A stretch of DNA of 64,000 bases from Chitinophaga chungangae (GTDB lineage: Bacteria; Bacteroidota; Bacteroidia; Chitinophagales; Chitinophagaceae): contig NZ_JAGHKP010000003.1 of assembly GCF_017742215.1 (NCBI RefSeq), forward strand, positions 988,308 to 1,052,307. Reading direction: 5' to 3'. Position 1 is the first letter of the stretch. Every line of letters begins with the position of its first letter. The notes beneath the pieces are model-generated. The model was not told the DNA's origin, did not search any database, and worked only from the letters and a program-made list of their open reading frames with translations. Positions 1 through 7,881 of the stretch are shown one piece after another. The translations under genes were made by a program, and so were the position numbers.

Positions 1-67
1 GTTCCGGAAAATGCTTCACCGCCTGAAATGACAAATACGCGGAATGAACCGTTTGAAAATCCGTTTC

Positions 68-98
68 AAAAAAAAAAGCCGCCCCGTATAGAGGCGGC
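68..98 (-). terminator. Rho-independent terminator
   Basis: A GCCGCC/GGCGGC stem (78-83 with 93-98) is followed, reading on the minus strand, by an uninterrupted T run. It lies just past the stop codon of the GH30-like gene and most likely ends that transcript. Confidence 0.8.
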
Positions 99-119
99 CG
101 GTTATGTTGATGAAGGAAT

Positions 120-2366
120 TTAGTCTTTGACGATCCTGCTCACCAGCTGTTTGCCGTTTTTCTCCGCGCGTATCACATACCAGCCCGAAGGGAGCGACGC
201 CAGGTCGAGCTCTTCGCTTCCGCCGGCGATCTGCCTGCTCAGCAGCACTTTCCCGGTACTGCTGATCACTTCCAGCCTGCATCCTTTTTGCCAGCCCGCG
301 GGCAATTGCACTTTTACGATGCCGCGGGTAGGGCTGGGCCAGGCGACGATCCCTTCCTGGCCGGCCGGTTTGGTTTCCGAAGCAACCGGAGCGGCGGCCA
401 TCAGGTTGCCTGCCTGCGGCGCGCCGTACACTTCGAATTCAAACAGCGAAAACCCGTAAGCCGTAGCCCTGTTGATGCAATACACCTTCACGTACCGCGC
501 GGTGCCGCTCAGGCCGGTCTGGTCGTCTGGCGCGGCGGAAGATTTGCCCCAAAACTCACGCACGGTCGTCCAGGTGGTGTTGTTGGTGGAAAACTGTATC
601 TGGTAATCCCGCGCGTACGCCGCTTCCCACGCCAGCCGCACGCGGTTCACTGAATAATTCGCGCCAAGGTCTACCACAATGGACTGGTTGTTTGCATATG
701 CGCTGGACCAGCGTGTATTGCCATCCGCATCCACCGCGTATGGCCCCGCATACGCCGCGCTTTCGTTGGACGTGGTGAAAATGGGCCGGTTGTACGCAAG
801 GTTGGGATTGCCAGTTACTGCGCTCACCCTGATGGAAGAGGTGAGGTCGTTGAAGTTGTTGTCTGCAATGCAGTCGTCGTCCGCCGTCAGCTCCAGGGAA
901 GCGCCGCCGAAGTTATCGTCCGCATACAAGGTCACTTTGTAGCCGCTTTGCACGGCCACCGAAGAAATGCTGTTGTTTTGCACGCCGAGGCTTTGCAGCT
1001 GCGCCTGCGTATAGTCACCCACGGGCAGGCTAACCGCCGCGCCGGCTAAAGGACAGTCTGCATACACCGTGGCGGGCCCTGTAGGGGGATTTGAAGCTCC
1101 TAATTCGCCGTAAAAGGTATTGAAGCTGTTGGCCTGCAGGGTAATGGTCAGCACGCCGCCATTGGGCGTATAAGTGCCTACGGTTTGAGAGCGGTCCCCG
1201 GCTTCGCTGGTGCGCACCAGTGTGAGCGGCTTGTTGGCCGGTACGCCATGGAAACTTACGGTGCGGGCAGTCGAAGATTGATTGACGGTCTGGATCACGA
1301 ATTTGTTTTTGGTTTCGTGTTTGTACGCCACGGTCATTACATCGGCGCTGGGCTGACTGGTTTCCACCACCTGACCGCCCGGCTCGAAATGCCGCATATA
1401 CGCCAGGTGCACGTTGTGCGACGGCCAGTCTGTGCGCCAGAACCATCCGGCGGAGGTAGACATCCTGGCTACGTAATAATTGCGGTAATACATCACGGCC
1501 ATCTCTTCAACGCCTTGCCAGGTAAGCCTTTCAGGGTTCTCCCAATAATACGCGTCGTAGTCGGTCTCGGTGCCCCAGAGGTTCCGGTTGATGGTCTGCC
1601 GCCATGCGCCCCAGTTTTCCCAGTACGAGATCGGTTCGCGGCCGGTTGTGCTGCCGCCGCGGTAAGTGTGCCAGGAGGGGTAGCCTGCGGCGGGAAGACT
1701 GTTCACCGCGTTGTAAATGTCTTTGCAATACTGGATGTCCCAAAGCAATACGCTGCCGAGGTTCATTTTGGTTTGAATGCCGTTGGCGGCGAACAGGGCG
1801 TTGCATTTCTGGATGAGCGTGATGTATTCCTGCGCCGTCATGGAAATGTTGATGCCGGAAGTACGGGTTTCGTTCACATCCACAAAATCGACGGTGAGGC
1901 CGTAATTGTTTTTGCCGTGAAGCAGGAAGGAGGTGATGAACCAAGCGAAATCGTCGAAATTGTTGATCTTCCTGTTACTGCCGGCAGACGGGTTGCTGAC
2001 GAGCCAGTTGGGCACGTCCCAGATGCCGAGGATGGTTTTGATGCCGCGGTCCTGCATTATTTTCAACCGTTTGATGCAGTTCAGCACGCGGTCGTCGTTG
2101 TAATTGTACACGCCTTTCGATGGCTCCCAGGTTTTGTTCGGCAGCATATCGCGGAAGAGCGACATGTTGTTGTCCAGCATTTGCTGGATGCGCTGGTCGA
2201 GAATGTAATAATTCCCGTTCTGGCGGTCGCCTTCGTGGCAAAAGCCCGCACCGTCTACGGTTTGGCGCGGCGCAGAAAGATTGATGTAGATGTCCTGGGC
2301 AAACGTTTTTGATGCCGTCTGCAGCAGGATGAATAACATAAAAAGGGAAATGGTAACGTGTTTCAT
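120..2366 (-). CDS. Secreted GH30-like glycoside hydrolase with crystallin, F5/8C and T9SS sorting domains
   Basis: A 748-residue exported enzyme, probably acting on a polysaccharide outside the cell. Residues 1-23 are a signal peptide ending TFA-QD. Residues about 25-430 look like a clan GH-A barrel plus the small beta-sandwich typical of GH30. The two candidate catalytic glutamates are E166 in DVNETRT and E267 in WGTETD, about 100 residues apart as in retaining GH-A enzymes. Then come a beta/gamma-crystallin-like domain (about 435-520, with a YADDNFGG motif), a discoidin/F5-8C (CBM32-like) domain (about 525-655), and a C-terminal T9SS sorting domain (about 680-748, starting near WPSPTRG). 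It appears monocistronic, with its own terminator and a candidate operator upstream. The family assignment is by pattern, the substrate is unknown, and GH39 or another GH-A family is possible. Confidence 0.75.
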   Translation of the reverse strand: MKHVTISLFMLFILLQTASKTFAQDIYINLSAPRQTVDGAGFCHEGDRQNGNYYILDQRIQQMLDNNMSLFRDMLPNKTWEPSKGVYNYNDDRVLNCIKRLKIMQDRGIKTILGIWDVPNWLVSNPSAGSNRKINNFDDFAWFITSFLLHGKNNYGLTVDFVDVNETRTSGINISMTAQEYITLIQKCNALFAANGIQTKMNLGSVLLWDIQYCKDIYNAVNSLPAAGYPSWHTYRGGSTTGREPISYWENWGAWRQTINRNLWGTETDYDAYYWENPERLTWQGVEEMAVMYYRNYYVARMSTSAGWFWRTDWPSHNVHLAYMRHFEPGGQVVETSQPSADVMTVAYKHETKNKFVIQTVNQSSTARTVSFHGVPANKPLTLVRTSEAGDRSQTVGTYTPNGGVLTITLQANSFNTFYGELGASNPPTGPATVYADCPLAGAAVSLPVGDYTQAQLQSLGVQNNSISSVAVQSGYKVTLYADDNFGGASLELTADDDCIADNNFNDLTSSIRVSAVTGNPNLAYNRPIFTTSNESAAYAGPYAVDADGNTRWSSAYANNQSIVVDLGANYSVNRVRLAWEAAYARDYQIQFSTNNTTWTTVREFWGKSSAAPDDQTGLSGTARYVKVYCINRATAYGFSLFEFEVYGAPQAGNLMAAAPVASETKPAGQEGIVAWPSPTRGIVKVQLPAGWQKGCRLEVISSTGKVLLSRQIAGGSEELDLASLPSGWYVIRAEKNGKQLVSRIVKD

Positions 2367-2389
2367 AGTGGAACGGAGTTAAGGGTAAT

Positions 2390-2453
2390 CAAAACTATCG
2401 ACGTGGAACCGGGTCGCTGCGGGGTTAAAATTACCGAGCGCTTCCTTCGGTAA
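2390..2453 (-). promoter_or_regulatory. Candidate promoter and operator of the GH30-like gene
   Basis: Reading on the minus strand, TAGTTTTG (2390-2397) matches the Bacteroidota -7 consensus TAnnTTTG. No good -33 TTG is present at the expected spacing. Centred about 48 bases upstream of the -7 element is a perfect inverted repeat, TTACCGA-N9-TCGGTAA (2431-2453), which could be an activator site or a hairpin. The pairing is seen directly; the regulatory role is inference. Confidence 0.35.
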
Positions 2454-2501
2454 TTGATGCATTTCTATCAAAATATGATCGGTGGATGATGCAGGGGCAA
2501 T

Positions 2502-2536
2502 AAAAAAGCCGTCTCCATTTACGGGACGGCTTTTTT
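2502..2536. terminator. Bidirectional terminator-like hairpin
   Basis: An AAAAAAGCCGTC stem pairs with GACGGCTTTTTT around a short CCATTTACG-type loop. It has A and T runs on both sides, so it can act on either strand. It lies downstream of the subtilase gene, which it most likely terminates. Confidence 0.8.
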
Positions 2537-2560
2537 AAACCTATAGCATCAGATAAATAA

Positions 2561-4234
2561 TCAGTCTTTAGACATGGCCTTCATCCTGGCCCTGTTCTGT
2601 TTCGCGTTTTCGCCTTTGGTTTTGGCTGCGAGTTTCAGCGCTTCGTATACATTCACCACACCGCCGGATTTTGATAATTCGGAGAAAGAGACCTGTTCGT
2701 CTTTCGCGCCCGGTTTGTTCACGGTTTCGCCGTCGGGCAGGGGAGTGGCGGATTTTTCGAGGATCTGCTTCAGCTGGCGCGCGCTCAGGTCCGGGTTGTA
2801 AGACAGCACGAGCGCCGCTACGCCCGCTACCACAGGGGCCGCCATGCTGGTGCCGCTGGCGCTGCCGTATTTGTTGCCGCCGGGAACGGTGGAGTAGATC
2901 TGCACGCCGGGAGCGAACAGGTCCACTTCTTTTTTACCGAAGTTGGAAAAGCCCGCGATCTTGCTGCCGGTGCGGCCGTTGCCGGATGCGCCTACGGTGA
3001 TCATGTTGTCGGCTTCCGTACCGTCGTTAAAGGTATCTTTCGGGTAATTCTCCACTTCGTCGTTGTTAGCGCCGTCGTTGCCCGCTGCGTGTACCAGCAG
3101 CACGCCTTTTTCCTGCGCGTAGCGGATCGCTTCGTCCACCCACTGTTTCTGCGGCGAAAAACCTTTACCGAAGCTCATGTTGATGATCTGCGCGCCGTTG
3201 TCTACCGCGTAACGGATGCCGAGCGCAACGTCTTTATCACGCTCATCGCCTTCAGGCACTACTTTCACGGCCATAATGCGCACATTGTCCGCAATGCCGT
3301 CTATCCCCAGGCCGTTGCCGCGGATCGCGCCGATGATGCCGGCCACATGCGTGCCGTGGAAGGCGAACTGGCCCTGCACGTCGCTATTGCCGTAAAAACG
3401 GTCGTTAATATCGTTGAGATTGTCGCCCACGATGGTGGCGCGTTTATCTTCAGGCTCCCCGCCGGTGTATTCGGCTTTGCGTTTGAGCTCTTTTACATAT
3501 TCGGCCAGGTCGTTTTTAAGCGCCTGGTAAGTGGTGCCTTCTTCGTTGGTGCTGTGCAGCAGGCGCAGCGCGAAACTGCGGGCCAGCATCACATCCTGGT
3601 CGGCGCTGCGCAGGGTATCCAGCTGTTCAACCGTGAAGTCGTTCGTTTTGAGATAATCGGCCAGGATACCTTCGCATTTGAGAAGGTTTTCCTGCACCTT
3701 CAGCATCATCTTGTAATCGGTTTTGGCCTGTGTGGAAGGTTTCTGGATGCGGTCTTTCAGGCGCGTCCAGTACACATATTCCTTGCTGTCTTTTTGCAGG
3801 GCTGAATCGGGGTTGCCGTACTGTTTGCGGAAACGGTAATATTCGCGCGTGGCTTCGTCCGAATCTTCTTTCACCGTGCCGCCGTCTTTGGCGCCGAGGA
3901 AGTTCCAGCCGAATACATCGTCTACATAACCGTTGCCATCGTCGTCGATGTGGTTGCCGGGAATTTCTTTGGGATTGCGCCAGAGAATGTCGCGGAGGTC
4001 TTCGTGCGTGGTGTCTATACCGGAATCTATCACGGCCACGATCACCGTTTTGCCCTTTTTGCCTTTCAATAACTCGCTGTAGGCTTTTTCGGCGTCTACA
4101 CCATACAGGCTGTCTGTTCCATAGCTCAGCAACTGCCAGTTTTTGGGGACAATTGCTTTTTGTTGACTAAAACCCGTTGCAGACATTGTTATCACCAAAC
4201 CTGCCACAATGGCCAGCTCTCTGCAAATGTTCAT
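2561..4234 (-). CDS. Secreted S8 family serine protease (subtilase)
   Basis: A subtilisin-fold endopeptidase, exported and probably periplasmic or extracellular. The start was set at the ATG at 4234, giving 557 residues. It is preceded by AGGAAAATTG and followed at once by a signal peptide (MNICRELAIVAGL... to GFSQQ). An ATG 14 codons upstream would bury the signal. The triad is D70 (AVIDSGID), H293 (FHGTHVAG) and S463 (GTSMAAP), with the oxyanion asparagine in AAGNDG. About 220 residues separate D and H, so there is a roughly 150-residue insertion, rich in charged helix, between the first two catalytic motifs. No T9SS sorting domain is visible; the C-terminus is a short basic tail. It sits alone between two non-coding stretches. 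Confidence 0.88.
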   Translation of the reverse strand: MNICRELAIVAGLVITMSATGFSQQKAIVPKNWQLLSYGTDSLYGVDAEKAYSELLKGKKGKTVIVAVIDSGIDTTHEDLRDILWRNPKEIPGNHIDDDGNGYVDDVFGWNFLGAKDGGTVKEDSDEATREYYRFRKQYGNPDSALQKDSKEYVYWTRLKDRIQKPSTQAKTDYKMMLKVQENLLKCEGILADYLKTNDFTVEQLDTLRSADQDVMLARSFALRLLHSTNEEGTTYQALKNDLAEYVKELKRKAEYTGGEPEDKRATIVGDNLNDINDRFYGNSDVQGQFAFHGTHVAGIIGAIRGNGLGIDGIADNVRIMAVKVVPEGDERDKDVALGIRYAVDNGAQIINMSFGKGFSPQKQWVDEAIRYAQEKGVLLVHAAGNDGANNDEVENYPKDTFNDGTEADNMITVGASGNGRTGSKIAGFSNFGKKEVDLFAPGVQIYSTVPGGNKYGSASGTSMAAPVVAGVAALVLSYNPDLSARQLKQILEKSATPLPDGETVNKPGAKDEQVSFSELSKSGGVVNVYEALKLAAKTKGENAKQNRARMKAMSKD

Positions 4235-4318
4235 TTTTTTCAATTTTCCTAGATAATTACAATTCAAATACCGCAATTCGTTAAAGGTATGGTAAATGCG
4301 TTATAACAGATGATTATG

Positions 4319-4500
4319 TGTGGTGAGTGGCGCCGCAGCCTGACTATTGGTCCCGAAACACTAGGAAACCATAGGACTGATATTTATCCAGCTGAGGAAC
4401 TTTACACTCACATAGCTCCATTTGTCACGAACCGCTTTTACCACTGCGGTTTTCCCGGTAACTTTAAGGTCGTCAGCCTGCAAATCTATCCTCGGGAAAA
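4319..4500 (+). ncRNA. Candidate structured RNA or structured leader (unidentified)
   Basis: The gene-free stretch 4235-4603 has strong pairing potential. GTGAGTG (4323-4329) pairs with CACTCAC (4405-4411). Inside it CCGCAGC pairs with GCTGAGG with one mismatch, and inside that CTAT(T)GGT pairs with ACCATAG. Two further stems follow: AACCGC/GCGGTT (4430-4435 with 4446-4451) and TTTTCCCG/CGGGAAAA (4450-4457 with 4493-4500). The stems nest as in a real RNA fold. I could not match it to tmRNA, RNase P RNA, SRP RNA or a known riboswitch. It could be an independent small RNA or the leader of the 4604 gene; the strand is uncertain. Confidence 0.35.
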
Positions 4501-4603
4501 GGGGCAAAGATCAGTATTTCGCCGCTAAGCTGAAATCCAATTAACATTTCTTTCACTTTAAAACCCTCGTGTTTTCTTTTTTATCACATATTAATTTTCC
4601 GCC

Positions 4604-5194
4604 ATGTTTAAAACAATTGTATTAGCAACCACAGCCTGGGCCGTGCTGAGCGCGGGCCAGCCGCCGGGGGCATTGCCCGCCGGCTTAAAAACCCATGTCG
4701 ATCTCCACCTGGAGCCGGGGCCGAAAGTTTCGCCCACGGCCATCATTTTTGTAAACTGCGCCGAAATGAAGCAGGGCGCCAAACCGGCCCTGAGCATCAT
4801 GGGCAGGGCGCAGGCGGGGCATCTCGTCAAATTCCTTGAAAACGAGCCCGTGGCGGCGATCTATTCGCCGTACAACCAGTGCCTTGTGGAAACGGTGGCG
4901 CCGCTGGCCGAATCGAAGGGCAAAAAAGTGGAATATTACCGCGATGCCTGTGAAGACAACCCGGAAGTAATGCGTCACATCCTTGAAACGATGCTGGAAC
5001 GAAATGATGGAAAAACGATCGTTGTTTGCGCGCCGTCAAAAAGTATCAAAACCATGGCGAAGATGCTGGGGATCAGGGAAAAAGACCTGAAATACAGCAG
5101 TGGCGTATTTAACGAAGTGTTGATCGTCAACGTTTTAGGGTTTGGGGAAGCCGTAGCACAAAAGTTGAATATGAATTTTCAAAAAAAAGTGTAA
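4604..5194 (+). CDS. Histidine-phosphatase-fold protein lacking catalytic residues
   Basis: A 196-residue protein with an N-terminal hydrophobic segment that looks like a signal peptide (about 1-18). From residue 45 it follows the histidine phosphatase (phosphoglycerate mutase-like) pattern: a beta strand IIFVNCAEM where active members have RHGE, then the LSIMGRAQA segment (usually LTxxGxxQA), then IYSPYNQCLVET (usually SSPLxRxxQT). The final strand is TIVVCAPSKS where a catalytic His is expected. The phosphorylated His, its partner Arg (N51-C52 here), the second Arg and the second His all appear to be replaced. It therefore probably binds a ligand or partner and does not catalyse phosphotransfer. 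The family call rests on pattern alone. It is flanked by the candidate structured RNA upstream and a terminator downstream that belongs to the opposite strand. Confidence 0.6.
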   Translation: MFKTIVLATTAWAVLSAGQPPGALPAGLKTHVDLHLEPGPKVSPTAIIFVNCAEMKQGAKPALSIMGRAQAGHLVKFLENEPVAAIYSPYNQCLVETVAPLAESKGKKVEYYRDACEDNPEVMRHILETMLERNDGKTIVVCAPSKSIKTMAKMLGIREKDLKYSSGVFNEVLIVNVLGFGEAVAQKLNMNFQKKV

Positions 5195-5270
5195 TATTTA
5201 TACCCAGAGAGGATACATGATGCCTCCCGGCATCTGTATTCTTTCTCATAAGCATGGTTTCCGTTTAACG

Positions 5271-5296
5271 AAAAAGCGGGGTTCTCCAACCCCGCT
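5271..5296 (-). terminator. Rho-independent terminator of the aldehyde dehydrogenase gene
   Basis: A perfect AGCGGGGTT/AACCCCGCT stem with a CTCC loop is followed by five Ts when read on the minus strand. It lies 32 bases past the aldehyde dehydrogenase stop codon. Confidence 0.8.
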
Positions 5297-5327
5297 ACTT
5301 CACTTAAGACATATATTTTCCTCTTTT

Positions 5328-6857
5328 TTACAGATTGAATTTGATACCCTGGGCCAGCGGCAGTTTATCCGTGTAATTGATCGTATTGGTCTGCCTGCGC
5401 ATGTATGCTTTCCACGCGTCGGAACCGCTCTCACGGCCGCCTCCCGTCTCTTTTTCACCACCGAACGCACCGCCTATCTCGGCGCCTGAGGTGCCGATAT
5501 TCACGTTGGCAATACCGCAGTCTGAGCCCGATTGCGAAAGGAATTGCTCCGCTTCGCGAAGATTAAGCGTCATGATGGCGGAAGAAAGGCCCTGCGGCAC
5601 GCCGTTCTGCAGGGCGATGGCTTCGTCGAGCGTGTTGTAGCGCACCAGGTAGAGAATGGGCGCAAAGGTTTCATGCTGTACGATGGCGTAATCGTTTTTC
5701 ACCTCCGCGATGGCTGGTTTCACGTAGCAGCCGGATTCGTAACCTTTGCCTTCGAGCACGCCGCCTTCCACGATAAATTTTCCGCCTTCAGCCTTGCACT
5801 TTTCGATGCTTTGCAGGTATTGTTCCACGGCTTGTTTGTCGATCAGCGGGCCGACGTGATTATGCTGGTCCAGCGGGTCGCCGATGCGCAGCTGTTTGTA
5901 AGCGTTTACCAGTTTGGTTTTGAAGGTTTCGTACACGCTGTCGTGAATGATGAGGCGGCGGGTGGAAGTGCAACGCTGCCCGGCGGTGCCTACGGCGCCG
6001 AATACGCAGCCGATGAGGCTCATATCGAGATCGGCGTCTTTGGAAATGATGATGGCGTTGTTGCCGCCCAATTCCAGTAAAGCCCTGCCGAGACGGGCGC
6101 CCACAGCGGCTCCCACGGCTTTGCCCATGCGGGTGGAGCCGGTGGCGGACACGAGGGGGACGCGTGTATCCTCGGCGAGCCATTCGCCCACTTCGCGGCC
6201 GCCGGTGATGAGGCAGCTCACGCCTTCGGGTACTTTATTTTCAGCGAATACTTTTGCAGTGATGTGCTGGCAGGCCAGCGCGGTGAGCGGTGTTTTTTCG
6301 GAAGGCTTCCACACGCATACGTCGCCGCAAACCCAGGCCAGCATAGCGTTCCAGCTCCATACCGCAACAGGGAAGTTAAACGCGGAGATAATGCCGGTGA
6401 TGCCCAGCGGGTGCCATTGCTCGTACATGCGGTGGCCGGGCCTTTCCGAGTGCATGGTAAGCCCGTGCAGCTGGCGGCTGAGGCCCACCGCGAAATCGCA
6501 GATGTCGATCATTTCCTGTACTTCGCCGTAACCTTCCTGGAGGCTTTTGCCCATTTCGTAGCTCACGAGGCGGCCCAGGGATTCTTTGTGGTCTCTCAGC
6601 GCCTGGCCAACCTGCCGCACCACTTCCCCGCGACGCGGCGCGGGCCACTGGCGCCACTGCGCGAAGGCTTCGCCCGCTTTGCGGATCACTGCGTCGTAGT
6701 CGGCGCGCGAAGCGGTTTTTACGCCGGCAATTTCTTTTCCGTCTACCGGCGAAAACGATACGATCGTTTCCCCGCCGGCCTCCAGCCATACGCTGCCTGT
6801 GGAAACCCCGCTGTTGGCGGTTTCGATGTTAAATTCCCTGAGAATGTTCTGCATCAT
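5328..6857 (-). CDS. Aldehyde dehydrogenase, ALDH7 (aminoadipate-semialdehyde dehydrogenase-like)
   Basis: An NAD(P)-dependent cytoplasmic aldehyde dehydrogenase of about 509 residues, resembling antiquitin/ALDH7A1, which oxidises L-2-aminoadipate semialdehyde in lysine breakdown. The start is one of two adjacent ATGs (6857 or 6854). The open frame runs on to 7061, but that part overlaps the divergent transporter gene and lacks family similarity. Visible motifs are FNFPVAVWSWNAM, KPSEKTPLTA, the catalytic glutamate in ALLELGGNNA, the catalytic cysteine in TAGQRCTSTRR, and a C-terminal GGEKETGGGRESGSD segment characteristic of ALDH7. A DUF1338 enzyme 1 kb away on the same strand acts later in the same pathway, supporting the lysine assignment. 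Substrate specificity is inferred from family and context. Confidence 0.82.
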   Translation of the reverse strand: MMQNILREFNIETANSGVSTGSVWLEAGGETIVSFSPVDGKEIAGVKTASRADYDAVIRKAGEAFAQWRQWPAPRRGEVVRQVGQALRDHKESLGRLVSYEMGKSLQEGYGEVQEMIDICDFAVGLSRQLHGLTMHSERPGHRMYEQWHPLGITGIISAFNFPVAVWSWNAMLAWVCGDVCVWKPSEKTPLTALACQHITAKVFAENKVPEGVSCLITGGREVGEWLAEDTRVPLVSATGSTRMGKAVGAAVGARLGRALLELGGNNAIIISKDADLDMSLIGCVFGAVGTAGQRCTSTRRLIIHDSVYETFKTKLVNAYKQLRIGDPLDQHNHVGPLIDKQAVEQYLQSIEKCKAEGGKFIVEGGVLEGKGYESGCYVKPAIAEVKNDYAIVQHETFAPILYLVRYNTLDEAIALQNGVPQGLSSAIMTLNLREAEQFLSQSGSDCGIANVNIGTSGAEIGGAFGGEKETGGGRESGSDAWKAYMRRQTNTINYTDKLPLAQGIKFNL

Positions 6858-6899
6858 GCTGATATCTGTTTTCAATGATGAATTTTGTACTTTCAATAC

Positions 6900-7469
6900 A
6901 TGAATATCCTGAAAGAACCGTGGCCCTGGTATATCGCCGGGCCATTGATCGGCCTTACCGTGCCGCTGCTCCTGCTGATCGGCAACAAGGCCCTCGGCAT
7001 TTCCTCTTCCCTCCGGCACATCTGCGCCGCCTGTATTCCCGGCAAAATTCCTTTTTTTCATTATGATTGGAAAAAAGAAAGCTGGAATTTATTTTTTGCC
7101 GGCGGAATCGCCCTCGGCGCCATGTTCACCCTGCTGTTCCTGCAGAATGCGGACCCGGTAGCCATCAATCCTTCTACTATAGCGGCTTTGAAGGCCCTGG
7201 GCGTACAGGAGTTCGACGAACTGATGCCGCGGGATATCTTTAACTGGGGCAATGCCTTTAATGCCACAGGGCTGGTGTTTTTCGTCGCCGGGGGCTTTAT
7301 GGTAGGCTTCGGCACCCGTTATGCTGGCGGCTGCACTTCCGGTCATTCCATCATGGGCATTTCCACGCTGCAATGGCCTTCTATGGTGGCCACCATTTGT
7401 TTTATGGCGGGCGGTTTCGCCATGACCCACCTGATTTTGCCTCACCTTATGAAATGGCTGCTTGTATGA
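6900..7469 (+). CDS. YeeE/YedE family sulfur transporter, first half
   Basis: A 189-residue inner-membrane protein with about five transmembrane segments, similar to the N-terminal half of YeeE/YedE proteins that import thiosulfate or related sulfur species. The ATG at 6900 is preferred to a more upstream in-frame ATG at 6885; it is followed by NILKEPWPWYIAG. The signature GTRYAGGCTSGHSIMG contains the conserved cysteine thought to contact the sulfur substrate. Its last four bases overlap the start of the next gene (ATGA), so the two halves are translationally coupled and probably form one transporter. It is divergent from the aldehyde dehydrogenase with only about 42 bases between starts. 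Confidence 0.82.
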   Translation: MNILKEPWPWYIAGPLIGLTVPLLLLIGNKALGISSSLRHICAACIPGKIPFFHYDWKKESWNLFFAGGIALGAMFTLLFLQNADPVAINPSTIAALKALGVQEFDELMPRDIFNWGNAFNATGLVFFVAGGFMVGFGTRYAGGCTSGHSIMGISTLQWPSMVATICFMAGGFAMTHLILPHLMKWLLV

Positions 7470-7876
7470 AAAACCTGAAATTCCTTTTCACCGGCATGTT
7501 GTTCGGCATCATACTCGTTAAATCGGAGGTGATCTCGTGGTTCCGTATCCAGGAGATGTTCCGCCTCGAATCCTTTCATATGTACGGCGTGATCGGCAGC
7601 GCCATTGCCACGGCGATGCTGGGCGTATGGCTGATCCGCAGATCTGGCGTGCGTACCATTTCCGGCGAGGAGATCGTGATCCCGAAAAAAACATTTACCA
7701 AAGGCAATGTGATCGGCGGGATCATCTTCGGTTTGGGCTGGGCTATTACCGGAGCTTGCCCCGGGCCATTGTTCGCGCAGGTGGGCAGCGGGTTTACCGT
7801 AGTGCTTATCACACTGCTGAGCGCTATTGCCGGCACCTGGGTATATGGCCGCTTCCAGGATAAGCTGCCGCATTAA
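7466..7876 (+). CDS. YeeE/YedE-like DUF6691 family protein, second half
   Basis: A 136-residue membrane protein with about four transmembrane segments, the companion of the preceding gene. The start is the ATG at 7466 inside ATGA, overlapping the previous stop; the frame upstream of it is only a shadow. The hallmark WAITGACPGPLFAQVG carries the second conserved cysteine of the YeeE fold. In many bacteria such split pairs import sulfur species and lie next to persulfide dioxygenases or rhodaneses; none is visible here. It converges on the DUF1338 gene with five bases between stop codons and no terminator hairpin in between. Confidence 0.8.
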   Translation: MKNLKFLFTGMLFGIILVKSEVISWFRIQEMFRLESFHMYGVIGSAIATAMLGVWLIRRSGVRTISGEEIVIPKKTFTKGNVIGGIIFGLGWAITGACPGPLFAQVGSGFTVVLITLLSAIAGTWVYGRFQDKLPH

Positions 7877-7881
7877 AACGG

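Noticed and set aside
4319..4500. Identification as tmRNA, RNase P RNA or SRP RNA
   Set aside because: The hallmark sequences (a T-loop with terminal CCA, the GAGGAAAGTCC region, the GGAAGCAGC-type loop) were not found.
4310..4528. A 72-codon open frame in the non-coding stretch before the pseudo-phosphatase
   Set aside because: There is no ribosome-binding site, composition is not protein-like, and it coincides with nested RNA stems.
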